Source of the DNA: Myxococcota bacterium | GTDB lineage: Bacteria; Myxococcota_A; Polyangia; Polyangiales; Houyiibacteriaceae | Direction: 5' to 3' | Length of the DNA: 64,000 bases | Assembly (NCBI GenBank): GCA_028284955.1 | Contig: JANQQS010000005.1 | Location: 65,946-129,945 of the forward strand | Shown: piece by piece, positions 46,046-54,043 of the stretch | Layout of the letters: each line of letters starts with the position of its first letter | Numbering within the stretch: the stretch's first letter is position 1 | Program-made: the position numbers and the translations under genes | The notes under the pieces: model-generated | Databases searched by the model: none | Told to the model about the DNA's origin: nothing | What the model saw: only the letters and a program-made list of their open reading frames with translations

Positions 46046-46099
46046 GCGCACTGTTCTTCCCGAGCGCACTGTTCTTCCCGAGCGCACTGTTCCCCCCGC
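46046..46099. repeat. Tandem array, three 18-bp units (GCGCACTGTTCTTCCCGA)
   Basis: Two perfect units and one diverged unit lie at the 5-prime side of the gene ending at 46009, in the 421-base region between divergent FG-GAP paralogs. The remainder of that region, to 46430, shows no other element I can identify. Confidence 0.85.
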
Positions 46100-46430
46100 T
46101 GGCAACGACTCCCCTCCGCGATCGATGCAGCCCGCACTACGTTGCTGCGGTCGGCAGTGTGTTTACTTTGGTCGATAAGGGCTGATCCGCGCAACCCGAC
46201 CGCGTTTGTATGGAATCGGCCATGAAGTGGGGCCTCACGACCCTTGCATGCGCTGCGCCACAACAAATGCACCACAGGCACCGCTATTTCGAATTGAATC
46301 GCGACCAGTCGTCAACCATCGCCGGTGACCACCCTTTGGCAAGAATGGCGACAAATCACCTTTCGAGGTACTAGTGGTTGGTTGGTACGCCTGTTGTCCG
46401 GTTGCTTCGCCTCGCTTGTGGAGGTCTGAC

Positions 46431-48425
46431 GTGAACGATGTATCGAAGGTTTTTCCAGAAGCCGCGCGGAGCCACAGCATTGCTTGTCGATCGTGGCGGC
46501 GGTTGGTCAATGACGGGAGCGCACTGCTCGCGCTAAACATGATTCTTGCAGGCTGCGGTGGGGCCCGTTGTCCAGATGGACGCATGTTTTTGGATGGTAG
46601 ATGCTCATGCGGCGAAGGACTGGTCGACGTAGACGACCAATGCCTCTCGGCCGATGGAGGTATGAATTCAGACGCGCAACCAATCGAACCGCCCGCTTCT
46701 GATGTGGTCGTGCGATTTCCTTGGAACGGGTACGCGACCGGCAGCATCCACGCGGCCGGTGAACGCACGGGTGATTCCGCGCCGATGACCAATCCTCTGC
46801 GCCCTAAGTTTCTCTGGGAGCAGGTGGATGATGCGGTGTTCTACCAGTTTCAGGCAGATGATTCATGCGATACCGCAGCGTTCGCGGAATGCGCATTTGA
46901 AAGCCCGGAGCTCGATACACAAGTTGCTGAGTCTTCCGAAGACGCTCCCTCAGGAGACATCCCGGAGTCGACCCTTGGTTTCATTCCGGATGAAGAGCTG
47001 CCTGTGGAGGAGAGAACCGAGGCACCGGTGGGCACGCGCTACTACTGGCGCGTGCGCGCGTGCACCGAAGAAGATGTGTGTTCGGCGTGGAGCCGTGTGC
47101 GCTATCTGAATGTGGGTCGATTGCCGAATGACTACGACGGCGACGGGTTCAGCGATGTGGTGGCTGGAGCGCCGGATGGACAGAGCACCACGAGAGCCGC
47201 GGAAAACGGTGAGGGCATCGTGCAAGTTCACTACGGGCTCAGCTCCGGCATGCTCTCTTCGACGCAGGACCTGCTGCTCGACAACCCCGTGGATCAGATG
47301 GACGGTGCGTTCGGAAGATCCGTGTCAGAAGCAGGTGACGTGAACGGCGACGGCTTTGCTGATCTCATTGTGGGGGCGCCCAGCCAATCCAACGGTGCAA
47401 ACGGAGAAGGTGTTGCATACGTATTTCTGGGCTCGGAATCTGGTCTTTCTGAAGAGCCTGATCTGATTTTGGACAACCCAGAAAACCAAGCAGGTGGCGG
47501 TTTTGGCAGCGCGGTCGCGACCGCCGGCGATATCAACGGGGACGGCTTTGCTGATGTCTTGGTCGGAGCGCCTTTTCAGGACGACGCTTTTTCGGCACAA
47601 GGGAAGGTATTCCTCTATTCAGGCTCAGCGAATGGGCTGATCACCGAACCGGCCCGTTCGCTGGTGAGCCCCACGGCGGCAGAGCGCGCGGAGTTCGGAG
47701 GGAGCCTGTCAAGTGCCGGCGATGTCGACGGGGACGGCTATCCGGATGTCGTGATAGGCCACTCCCGAGACGCCTCGGATGAGATTGATCCTCCCGTCTT
47801 CGTTTTTCATGGGAGCCCGAACGGTTTGTTGGATGAACCAAGCACCACGATGATGCTTCCTGAGCAAACACCTACTTCTCAGAACTTCGGAACGGTATCC
47901 CGCGCAGGAGACGTGAACGGCGATGGATACGGAGACATCACCGTCGGGCTTTTCGTCTATCACGGAGGCCCAACCGGTATTGGAACTGTCCCCGCTGCAG
48001 ACGCATCCGCAGAACTGCGAGAACGCTACGTCCAATTTGCGTCTACCAGCGGAGACTTCAACGGCGATGGGTTTCACGACGTACTGATGATCATCGGCCG
48101 CTTTCCTTCGTTTCGCGTTACCGCCTTCTTCGGTTCCACTGCTGGAATTGATCTGTCATCTTTTCAGGATATTCCCCCGCCCACCGATTCGCAGTATGTA
48201 TCTGCCGGCTCCGGCATTGGAGATATCAACGGCGATGGGTTCAATGACATTGTGTTGGGAGACCCTATTTACGGACCTCCTCCGGGCAGCTCCGCGATTA
48301 ACGTAGGTCGCGCTCACGTATTTCTAGGCTCTTCGACCAGCATCAACACCGTCGCGAGCAGCACACTCGAAAATCGAGGTGTTCGAATCCTAGATCGCGC
48401 GCTTCTCGGATTTAGCGTCCGCTAA
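46431..48425 (+). CDS. Integrin-alpha-like FG-GAP repeat lipoprotein, paralog of the 44129 gene
   Basis: The protein has 664 residues. GTG start fixed by GGAGG 6 bases upstream. Lipobox LAGC. It has the same order as its divergent neighbour: Cys-rich segment (CPDGRMFLDGRCSCGEG), fibronectin-like domain (RPKFLWEQVDDAVFYQFQA, RYYWRVRACTEEDVCSAW) and seven FG-GAP units around GDVNGDGFADLIVGAP, ending LGFSVR. The shared C-terminal LGxSVR and matching blades show a duplication followed by inversion. An adhesin-like role is expected; the ligand is unknown. Confidence 0.9.
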   Translation: MNDVSKVFPEAARSHSIACRSWRRLVNDGSALLALNMILAGCGGARCPDGRMFLDGRCSCGEGLVDVDDQCLSADGGMNSDAQPIEPPASDVVVRFPWNGYATGSIHAAGERTGDSAPMTNPLRPKFLWEQVDDAVFYQFQADDSCDTAAFAECAFESPELDTQVAESSEDAPSGDIPESTLGFIPDEELPVEERTEAPVGTRYYWRVRACTEEDVCSAWSRVRYLNVGRLPNDYDGDGFSDVVAGAPDGQSTTRAAENGEGIVQVHYGLSSGMLSSTQDLLLDNPVDQMDGAFGRSVSEAGDVNGDGFADLIVGAPSQSNGANGEGVAYVFLGSESGLSEEPDLILDNPENQAGGGFGSAVATAGDINGDGFADVLVGAPFQDDAFSAQGKVFLYSGSANGLITEPARSLVSPTAAERAEFGGSLSSAGDVDGDGYPDVVIGHSRDASDEIDPPVFVFHGSPNGLLDEPSTTMMLPEQTPTSQNFGTVSRAGDVNGDGYGDITVGLFVYHGGPTGIGTVPAADASAELRERYVQFASTSGDFNGDGFHDVLMIIGRFPSFRVTAFFGSTAGIDLSSFQDIPPPTDSQYVSAGSGIGDINGDGFNDIVLGDPIYGPPPGSSAINVGRAHVFLGSSTSINTVASSTLENRGVRILDRALLGFSVR

Positions 48426-48523
48426 GATCGGCCTCTTCATGAGTTTTTGTCAGCGTAACCCCAGAAAAGTTGCGCATCCCACGCATTCGGCAGCGCGCAA
48501 ACTCCAATGCGATGACTCGGAGC

Positions 48524-48655
48524 TTAGTCGCCGGCGGCAATCACAGCGCGTACTGAATCGGCGGTGACCGCTTCGCGGATCCATCGTTCAAGTACTTCGG
48601 AATCTCCGCACGACCCAATGCGCGCGCGATCTGCATCGGACAGCGCCAGCCCGCG
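48524..48655 (-). pseudogene. C-terminal scar of an Rpn-like nuclease gene
   Basis: The last 43 codons (RGLALSDADRARI, CGDSEVLERWIREAV) match the end of the Rpn-like gene at 50364. The rest is missing. The scar begins directly at the stop of the partner gene at 48658, so a deletion removed the first part of a gene that once followed the cassette here. Confidence 0.75.
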
Positions 48656-48657
48656 AG

Positions 48658-49275
48658 CTACGGTCGCTGTCTCCAATAGCGCTCCGCTTCTTCGTAGGAA
48701 ATCACTGAGTAGTCTTCTGGACGACGTTCTGGGGCACGCGAAAAATGTTTGTTGAGCCATTCATTGAGATATTCGATTTCCTTCGGAGCCCAGTTCTTAG
48801 TGAACACGCTCTTTCGTTTCCCGCCTGCGATCACTGTGGTGATAGCCCTCCAGCCATCCTCCAACAGCACATTGACGTACTCTTCGGAAAGCTCGGGAAA
48901 ACGTATCGCGACCAGCAGAGCTTTGAGCTCTTCGAGCTCTCGTGGCGCTAGCCGAAACGAACCCCTACGCCACTCCACTAAGATCCCCGTTGGAGTGATG
49001 GTCCTATCTGGAATCACGTGAATCACGTTCCCCTCGGCATCCACAGACGTCACCCAATAGCCACCCGCCTCCCAGTCATCGCTCGATTTGTAGAAAACAA
49101 AATCACGGGCGCTTCGAATGGGAAAATCCTCGGTTCGATATCTTTCCGAACCGAAGCGCTCGGACCTTCCGCGAACTGCGTTGCTCACCCAGCGCGGGTA
49201 ATTTCCGAGCACAGCTCCCGAAACTGCCAGCGCAACCGCAAATGCGATGGCCCATGCTCGACGCGGGTAGGTCAC
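48658..49275 (-). CDS. Membrane-anchored partner of the zinc metalloprotease, copy 1
   Basis: The protein has 205 residues. The GTG start overlaps the protease stop (GTGA), with AAGGGTGG three bases upstream, so the pair is translationally coupled. One N-terminal TM helix (AWAIAFAVALAVSGAVLG) anchors a soluble domain of about 170 residues with conserved stretches RYRTEDFPIRSARDF, EWRRGSFRLAPRELEEL, IAGGKRKSVFTKNWAPKEIE and RRPEDYSVISYEEAERYW. I know no family for it. The conserved two-gene arrangement, kept in copy 2, points to a functional link with the protease: inhibitor, chaperone or substrate. Confidence 0.82.
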   Translation of the reverse strand: MTYPRRAWAIAFAVALAVSGAVLGNYPRWVSNAVRGRSERFGSERYRTEDFPIRSARDFVFYKSSDDWEAGGYWVTSVDAEGNVIHVIPDRTITPTGILVEWRRGSFRLAPRELEELKALLVAIRFPELSEEYVNVLLEDGWRAITTVIAGGKRKSVFTKNWAPKEIEYLNEWLNKHFSRAPERRPEDYSVISYEEAERYWRQRP

Positions 49276-50180
49276 GTGCCACCCTTTGGCCAGGGAAAAT
49301 GAACGCCCCCATCGGGTGGATTTCCCCACGGAAGACGCCGAAAATAACCGCGCCGCCCTTGAACCGTCGCCTCGAACTGCGGAGGTGGCCGAAAACGGGA
49401 TCCGCGCCACTTTACCGAACGGACTGAAACTCGCCGGTCAGAAACTGCGCCAATCGGATCGTCGAGGAAGTGATGTTTTATGCGACGGATCCAGGGGTAC
49501 GCATGCCATGCGTCAAAGCGCATGCCCCGCCCCATGACATCAGACTTTTGATAGCCGCGACCATAACCGTCGTACTTGTCGGGATCGCGACGCGCAGCTT
49601 TCGCATTTACGTGGTCGAGCCCCAAGTAGTGCCCCATCTCATGCACCGCTGGGATTTGGCCTCGAGCCATGGGATCTTTGCGTGCATCTAAATCCAGATG
49701 GTCTAGGTAGCCGTCCTCGCTGTCAAAGATGCTCTGGAGACGGCCTCCGAACGTATCCATTCGCATTTCAGACCGGCTGAATGTCATGTCATCTCGCAGC
49801 CGAACCACCGTGCAATTCATGTGCGCGTGATCGGGTCGCGATACAAACCCGATCGTTAGCTGACATCGGATATTGGGATAGCGCGCTCCTCTCCAAACGA
49901 TACTCGGAGGCTCAATCGGCACGAGCCAAAGCTTGTTGTTCCAGCCGAATTCGACAACCTCTTTGAAGCGCCGTTTCCACCGCTCCCACTCTTGAGGCGA
50001 CCACCGTACCAAGACCACATCTCGCTCGTCTTGTTTCACGATTTCCTCGGCCTCGTCGAGCCGATAGGGGTTGAGGTAAGTCGCGACACGTATATCCAGA
50101 GTCGCATACCCATCCCCATCTCGTGGTGAAACGCTAAGCACCGAGTTAAACCAATGGCCATTCACGCGACGCAGGATCAT
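49272..50180 (-). CDS. Predicted zinc metalloprotease (HExGHxLGLDH), copy 1
   Basis: The protein has 302 residues from the ATG of MILRRVNGHW, chosen by alignment with copy 2; a TTG-started extension upstream is not shared. The active-site motif is VHEMGHYLGLDHV near residue 190, the metzincin-type HExxHxxGxxH with Asp before the third His. It is followed after about 30 residues by SDVMGRGMRF, which may supply the Met turn. No signal peptide is apparent. An Arg-rich C-terminus ends FPWPKGGT. The next gene is coupled to it by a 4-base overlap. The substrate is unknown. Confidence 0.85.
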   Translation of the reverse strand: MILRRVNGHWFNSVLSVSPRDGDGYATLDIRVATYLNPYRLDEAEEIVKQDERDVVLVRWSPQEWERWKRRFKEVVEFGWNNKLWLVPIEPPSIVWRGARYPNIRCQLTIGFVSRPDHAHMNCTVVRLRDDMTFSRSEMRMDTFGGRLQSIFDSEDGYLDHLDLDARKDPMARGQIPAVHEMGHYLGLDHVNAKAARRDPDKYDGYGRGYQKSDVMGRGMRFDAWHAYPWIRRIKHHFLDDPIGAVSDRRVSVRSVKWRGSRFRPPPQFEATVQGRRGYFRRLPWGNPPDGGVHFPWPKGGT

Positions 50181-50363
50181 CGAACGCAGCCGATCTTGGA
50201 CGACGCAACATTTCGAACCAAACAATACGGCTCGTCTACAATACGCGCGAAATTCACGGCAGTCGCCAGAGGCACGACTGATTATCGGCTGCGCCAACCC
50301 GAAAGTTGCGTCCGAATCCAAGAAATCACCTGGAGCGATGCCTTGCTCAACGGTATCGCGAAT

Positions 50364-51461
50364 TCAGTCGTCCGCAGCAAAGACATCGCGCGTAGAATTC
50401 GCGGTAGCGGCTACGCGGATCCATCGATCGAGTACATCTGAGTCTCCGCATGACTCGATGCGTGCGCGATCTGCATCGGACAGCGACAGCCCGCGAGCTT
50501 CGAAAATATTCCGCAAAGCAGCTCGTTGAGCCTCCACCTGCCCTGCTGCAACGCCTCGAACGTGCCCTTCTTGAACCCCGGCGGCATGCCCTTTCTCGAG
50601 CCCCCGGGCGTAGTGCCCCTTAGCCCATTCGCTTTGCAGTTCGTATCCTTCCGATTCCATGTACGCCTCCAAAGCTTCCTGGGCTGCCGCGTTGAGCTGC
50701 GAAAGCACCATGTCTGAGTATAGCCTACCTCGCTCTGCGTCGAGGAGCTCAAGTCCCCGTAGCGCGGTCAGCGCCAGCTGAGCAGAATCAACTGCGGAGC
50801 TATGACGGGCATGCGCAAGCACCGAGAGAACACCGAGCTCCGGTGCTTTTTGCGCAGCATCCGAGCCCACGACTCTAGGAGGCTGGTGTCAAACGCGGAC
50901 CGAGGATCGCGCAGCGCCGGTAGGCCAGTCGTCGCGTCCGCGAACCGAGGAAATGCTGAAGCATTTTCGAGCGTGAGGGGATGGCGGCGAATGGCCTGCC
51001 GCCGCAAGCGAGCCGACGGGAGCGTTTGACACCAGCCTCCTGGGGACGGCCTCCGGGCCAACCACCCACGGCTGCACGAAACTTCCACCTCCAAGCGAAA
51101 TTCGCTCGCGGCACCAAGCGGCTACGTGCTCAAACGGCGTCACGACCAGCAACAGGGCATCGCACTGCAAACGAGCGCGTAGATTCGTGACGTAGACTGG
51201 CCAGGTGTAGCGCTTTTGCGGATCACGACGAAGCTGAACTTCGACCACCAGCCCCATCACTGGCCCTCGATCATCAGCCAGCTGCACAACCAAATCTGCC
51301 CGATACTCAGTCGGTAGCGCCTCAGTAAAGTCAGTCGACTGCTCATGAATCACAGAATACTCGGGCAGCTTCACCCCGAGCGACTCTCGCATCAGCTGCG
51401 GAGCAAGTTCAGGGCAGTTTCGAAAGAGCAGCGGTAGTGCTTCGTGGGAAAGCGACGGCAA
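50364..51461 (-). pseudogene. Rpn-like PD-(D/E)XK nuclease gene disrupted by an inverted-repeat element
   Basis: The 5-prime part (TTG start, GAGG upstream) encodes PSLSHEALPLLFRNCPELAP, then YRADLVVQLADD and LVVEVQLRRDPQKRYTWPVY, the D...ExQ core of Rpn/transposase-like nucleases. After GPEAVP the frame runs into a 165-bp inverted-repeat element and meets a stop inside it. The 3-prime part resumes at RVVGSDAAQKAPELGVLSVL with the family's Gly/Ala coiled region (GLEKGHAAGVQEGHVRG) and C-terminus. Removing exactly 165 bases rejoins the frame. The family promotes RecA-independent recombination in other bacteria. Here it is probably inactive. Confidence 0.82.
50877..51041. mobile_element. MITE-like insertion with 20-bp perfect terminal inverted repeats
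   Basis: AGGAGGCTGGTGTCAAACGC at 50877-50896 and its exact reverse complement at 51022-51041 bound the element. The flanks allow a 2-bp CT/AG target duplication. It carries no gene. It interrupts the Rpn-like gene at a codon boundary, adds 55 codons and introduces a stop near its far end. Confidence 0.85.
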
Positions 51462-51541
51462 AGCAACAGCCTCGCCTCCGTTATCGGTAGCTGTAATCGG
51501 AAGTTGCTCTCAAAACGTCGCGTAACTCCCGACCGCAACCA

Positions 51542-51622
51542 CGGCCGCCGTCTCCAATAGCGCTCCGCTTCTTCGTAAGAGATCACTGCGTAGTCTTCTG
51601 GACGACGTTCTGGAGCGCGCTT
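51542..51622 (-). pseudogene. C-terminal fragment of a third partner-gene copy
   Basis: This 81-bp stretch encodes ERRPEDYAVISYEEAERYWR, nearly identical in DNA to the end of the partner gene at 48658. It lies 80 bases upstream of the Rpn-like gene on the same strand, so partner-then-Rpn was once a repeated order. The stop codon is lost. Confidence 0.8.
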
Positions 51623-51751
51623 TTCGTCTAAATTCCAAATCAGGCGCAACTGAGTGTTGCGATGACCGATAAGAACGCATGACTCGGACAATCAGATGAA
51701 CCTACCCGGGCGATCCAACATGGTACACTACCCCGTGTTCGGAGACGTTTG

Positions 51752-52651
51752 ATGTTCCGCCGTCGCGTAAACAGCCGATGGTTTAACTCACTGCTTCGCA
51801 CTTCGCCGCGAGACGGGGATGGATACGCAACCCTCGACATTCGAATCGCGACCTACCTCAATCCTTATCAGCCTGCTGATGCAGAAGAAACCGTGAATCA
51901 AGACAAACAAAAAGTCGTTCTGGTGCAGTGGTCTTCAGAGGAATGGGAGCGATGGAAATCACGGTTCAAGATGGTTGTCGAATCAAACTGGAACAACAAG
52001 CTCTGGCTTGTGCCCATCGAATCTCGCAGTGTCGTTTGGAACGGGGCACGCTATCCCAACATCCGATGTCAGCTGACGATCGAGTTGATGCCACAACCCG
52101 AGCATGCGCATATGAACTGCACGGTGGTTCGGCTACGAGACGACATGGAATTCAGCCGATCCAGCATGCGGCTCGGAGGTTACCGCGTAAACGTTGACAA
52201 GAAAGCGGACGGCTATTTAGACCACAAGGACCTCGATCCACGCGATGATTCTGCGGCACGAGGTCAAATCCCGGTCGTGCACGAAGTCGGGCACTACTTG
52301 GGGCTCGACCACGTGAACGCAGCAGCCGCACGACGCAACCCCGATCAATACGATGGCTATGGTAAGGGCTACCAAGGGTCTGACGTCATGGGCGGAGGCA
52401 TGCGTTTCGACCGTTGGCACGCTTCTCCTTGGATCCACCGCATAAAGCTTCATCTCGTTGATGACTCGAGTGGCTCTCTTTCGAGTGGGCGCGCGTCGAA
52501 CGGAACCGTGAAGTGGCGCGGATCCCGATTTCGACCACCTCCACAGTTTGAGGCGACAGTATTGGGCCAACGGGGATACTTTCGACGTTTTCCCTGGGGA
52601 GATCCCCCGGACGGCGGCGTTCCGTTTCCTTGGCCGAAAGGCGGCTCGTGA
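51752..52651 (+). CDS. Predicted zinc metalloprotease (HExGHxLGLDH), copy 2
   Basis: The protein has 299 residues. GGAG lies 8 bases before the ATG of MFRRRVNSRW. It is homologous to copy 1 over its whole length, with the active site VHEVGHYLGLDHV and SDVMGGGMRF. Conserved stretches such as WNNKLWLVPIE, GARYPNIRCQLTI and HAHMNCTVVRLRDDM suggest a compact fold of its own rather than a standard matrixin. No signal peptide is seen. It overlaps the partner gene by 4 bases. It is oriented opposite to copy 1. Confidence 0.85.
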   Translation: MFRRRVNSRWFNSLLRTSPRDGDGYATLDIRIATYLNPYQPADAEETVNQDKQKVVLVQWSSEEWERWKSRFKMVVESNWNNKLWLVPIESRSVVWNGARYPNIRCQLTIELMPQPEHAHMNCTVVRLRDDMEFSRSSMRLGGYRVNVDKKADGYLDHKDLDPRDDSAARGQIPVVHEVGHYLGLDHVNAAAARRNPDQYDGYGKGYQGSDVMGGGMRFDRWHASPWIHRIKLHLVDDSSGSLSSGRASNGTVKWRGSRFRPPPQFEATVLGQRGYFRRFPWGDPPDGGVPFPWPKGGS

Positions 52652-53316
52652 AGCTTCCGAGTCGGAGAGTGAAAATCATCGCAGTGGGAGTGACGCTCAT
52701 CGCCATCGCTGTGCTTATCGCACTGGCAGCGATCGGAAACCGTCCAAGCAAACCCAAAAACGCAACATCGGCGAACGCGAAGCGAGCGGATTCAGAAAGC
52801 CAGACGAAAGTCGAACGCACTGGCTCGAAACGGTATCGAACCGAGGACTTCCCGATTCGGAGCGCTCGTGACTTTCTGTTTTACAGCACGAGCTACAACT
52901 GGGAAGCCGCGGGCAGCTATGTCACCTCCATAGACGCCAAGGGAAACGTGATTCACGTAACTCCCGACAGAATCGACACCCCGACTGGCTTCCGAGTGGA
53001 ATGGCGCCGAGGCTCGTTTCGACTTACGCCACAAGAGCTCAAAGCGTTCAAAGACCTTCTGATTGAAATCCGCTTTCCCGAACTATCCGACGAATATATC
53101 GACACCGCGTGGGCCGACGGCTGGCAGTCTATCGATACGGTCATCGCGGGCGGAAAGCGCAAGAGTGTATTCACAAAAAACTGGGCCCCGAAGGAAATCG
53201 AACGACTTAATGATTGGCTGAGAGAACATATTTCGAGAGCTCCCGATCGCCAGCCTGAAGACTACACCGTGATCTCTTACGAAGAAGCGGAACGCTATTG
53301 GAAGGAGAAACCATAG
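52648..53316 (+). CDS. Membrane-anchored partner of the zinc metalloprotease, copy 2
   Basis: The protein has 222 residues. GTG start in a GTGA overlap with the protease stop and AAGGCGG three bases upstream. TM helix VKIIAVGVTLIAIAVLIALA, then a Lys/Asn/Ser linker longer than in copy 1, then the conserved domain (RYRTEDFPIRSARDF, EWRRGSFRLTPQELK, IAGGKRKSVFTKNWAPKEIE, EEAERYWKEKP). No named family. Both copies keep the overlap architecture, so selection for equal production is likely. Confidence 0.82.
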   Translation: MKLPSRRVKIIAVGVTLIAIAVLIALAAIGNRPSKPKNATSANAKRADSESQTKVERTGSKRYRTEDFPIRSARDFLFYSTSYNWEAAGSYVTSIDAKGNVIHVTPDRIDTPTGFRVEWRRGSFRLTPQELKAFKDLLIEIRFPELSDEYIDTAWADGWQSIDTVIAGGKRKSVFTKNWAPKEIERLNDWLREHISRAPDRQPEDYTVISYEEAERYWKEKP

Positions 53317-53331
53317 CGTCGCTCAAGGAGG

Positions 53332-53397
53332 CGAGGAGTTGCGTACAATCTAAGGCTTCTCAAGTCCGGCAAAATCGCTTTCCGGTCCCATTCTTTT
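53332..53397 (+). repeat. Module-flanking direct repeat, copy 1 (diverged)
   Basis: This segment resembles the sequence preceding both PAAR-like genes (GAGTTGCGT..., CTTCTCA.GTCCGG..AA). Together with copy 2 it brackets the PAAR-like gene at 53403-53933. Confidence 0.65.
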
Positions 53398-53402
53398 CTT
53401 CT

Positions 53403-53933
53403 CTATTCGATGATGAAGTAGACCACGGGAATGGCGAAGATGCCCAGAAGTAGCCCACAGAAAAGCGTCAAGAAGAAGTGTTTTACGGTAGTTCCTAGCG
53501 AGAGACGACCTTCGGAGCGGCGTAGCAAAAGCCACGCGCTCGCGGTGGCAACGGCCACACAAATACTCACCACGATGCCCGACGCTTGCACCCAGCAATC
53601 AGGGCAATGGGCAAACGCCGTGCGCGGAATGAGCCAGAGTGCCGCGACGTAGACACCAGCCACGGCGATCACGCCGCTGGTACCTTTGGAGGCGATATCA
53701 CCTTGGCTACCGAACGTCGTGCCTTCCAGCGCAACGGGCTGACCATTGATCTTGACGGCCTTGGAGTAGCCCTTGGGTGAAAGACCGCTGCGGCCAACGT
53801 TGGGCAGCGGAGTCGGCACAAAGGGCGCCGGAGGCCCCGGCATCTTGCACACATTCGGCGTCGTCGCCGCCGCTACGCCGTTCGAGCCTTTGGTAACTGG
53901 AGTCTTCGGGCCGTTGATGGTGACCTTGCCCAT
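53403..53933 (-). CDS. PAAR-like (DUF4150) protein with a hydrophobic C-terminal domain
   Basis: The protein has 176 residues. Residues 1-85 are almost identical to the head of the protein at 57053 (VTINGPKTPVTKGSNGVAAA, PFVPTPLPNVGRSGLSP, VKINGQPVALEGTTFGSQGD), the DUF4150/PAAR-like fold that caps type VI secretion spikes and loads effectors. The tail differs: three TM-like helices (VIAVAGVYVAALWLIP, GIVVSICVAVATASAWLLL, HFFLTLFCGLLLGIFAIPVVYF). It could be a membrane-acting effector or a leftover module; an immunity gene is not obvious next to it. No T6SS structural genes are in the window. Confidence 0.82.
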   Translation of the reverse strand: MGKVTINGPKTPVTKGSNGVAAATTPNVCKMPGPPAPFVPTPLPNVGRSGLSPKGYSKAVKINGQPVALEGTTFGSQGDIASKGTSGVIAVAGVYVAALWLIPRTAFAHCPDCWVQASGIVVSICVAVATASAWLLLRRSEGRLSLGTTVKHFFLTLFCGLLLGIFAIPVVYFIIE

Positions 53934-53960
53934 GATGCGGGGCTTATCGGTCGGAAGCGC

Positions 53961-54026
53961 GGAGAGTTGCGTGCGAAATCAGTCTTCTCAGGTCCGGGAA
54001 ATTTCTTTCCCCGTCCCCGTTCTTTC
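53961..54026 (+). repeat. Module-flanking direct repeat, copy 2
   Basis: Nearly identical to 58081-58137 (GAGAGTTGCGTGCGAAATCA, GTCTTCTCAGGTCCGGGAAA). Lies just upstream of the PAAR-like gene start. Confidence 0.85.
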
Positions 54027-54043
54027 CGTCCCCGTTCTTTCCC

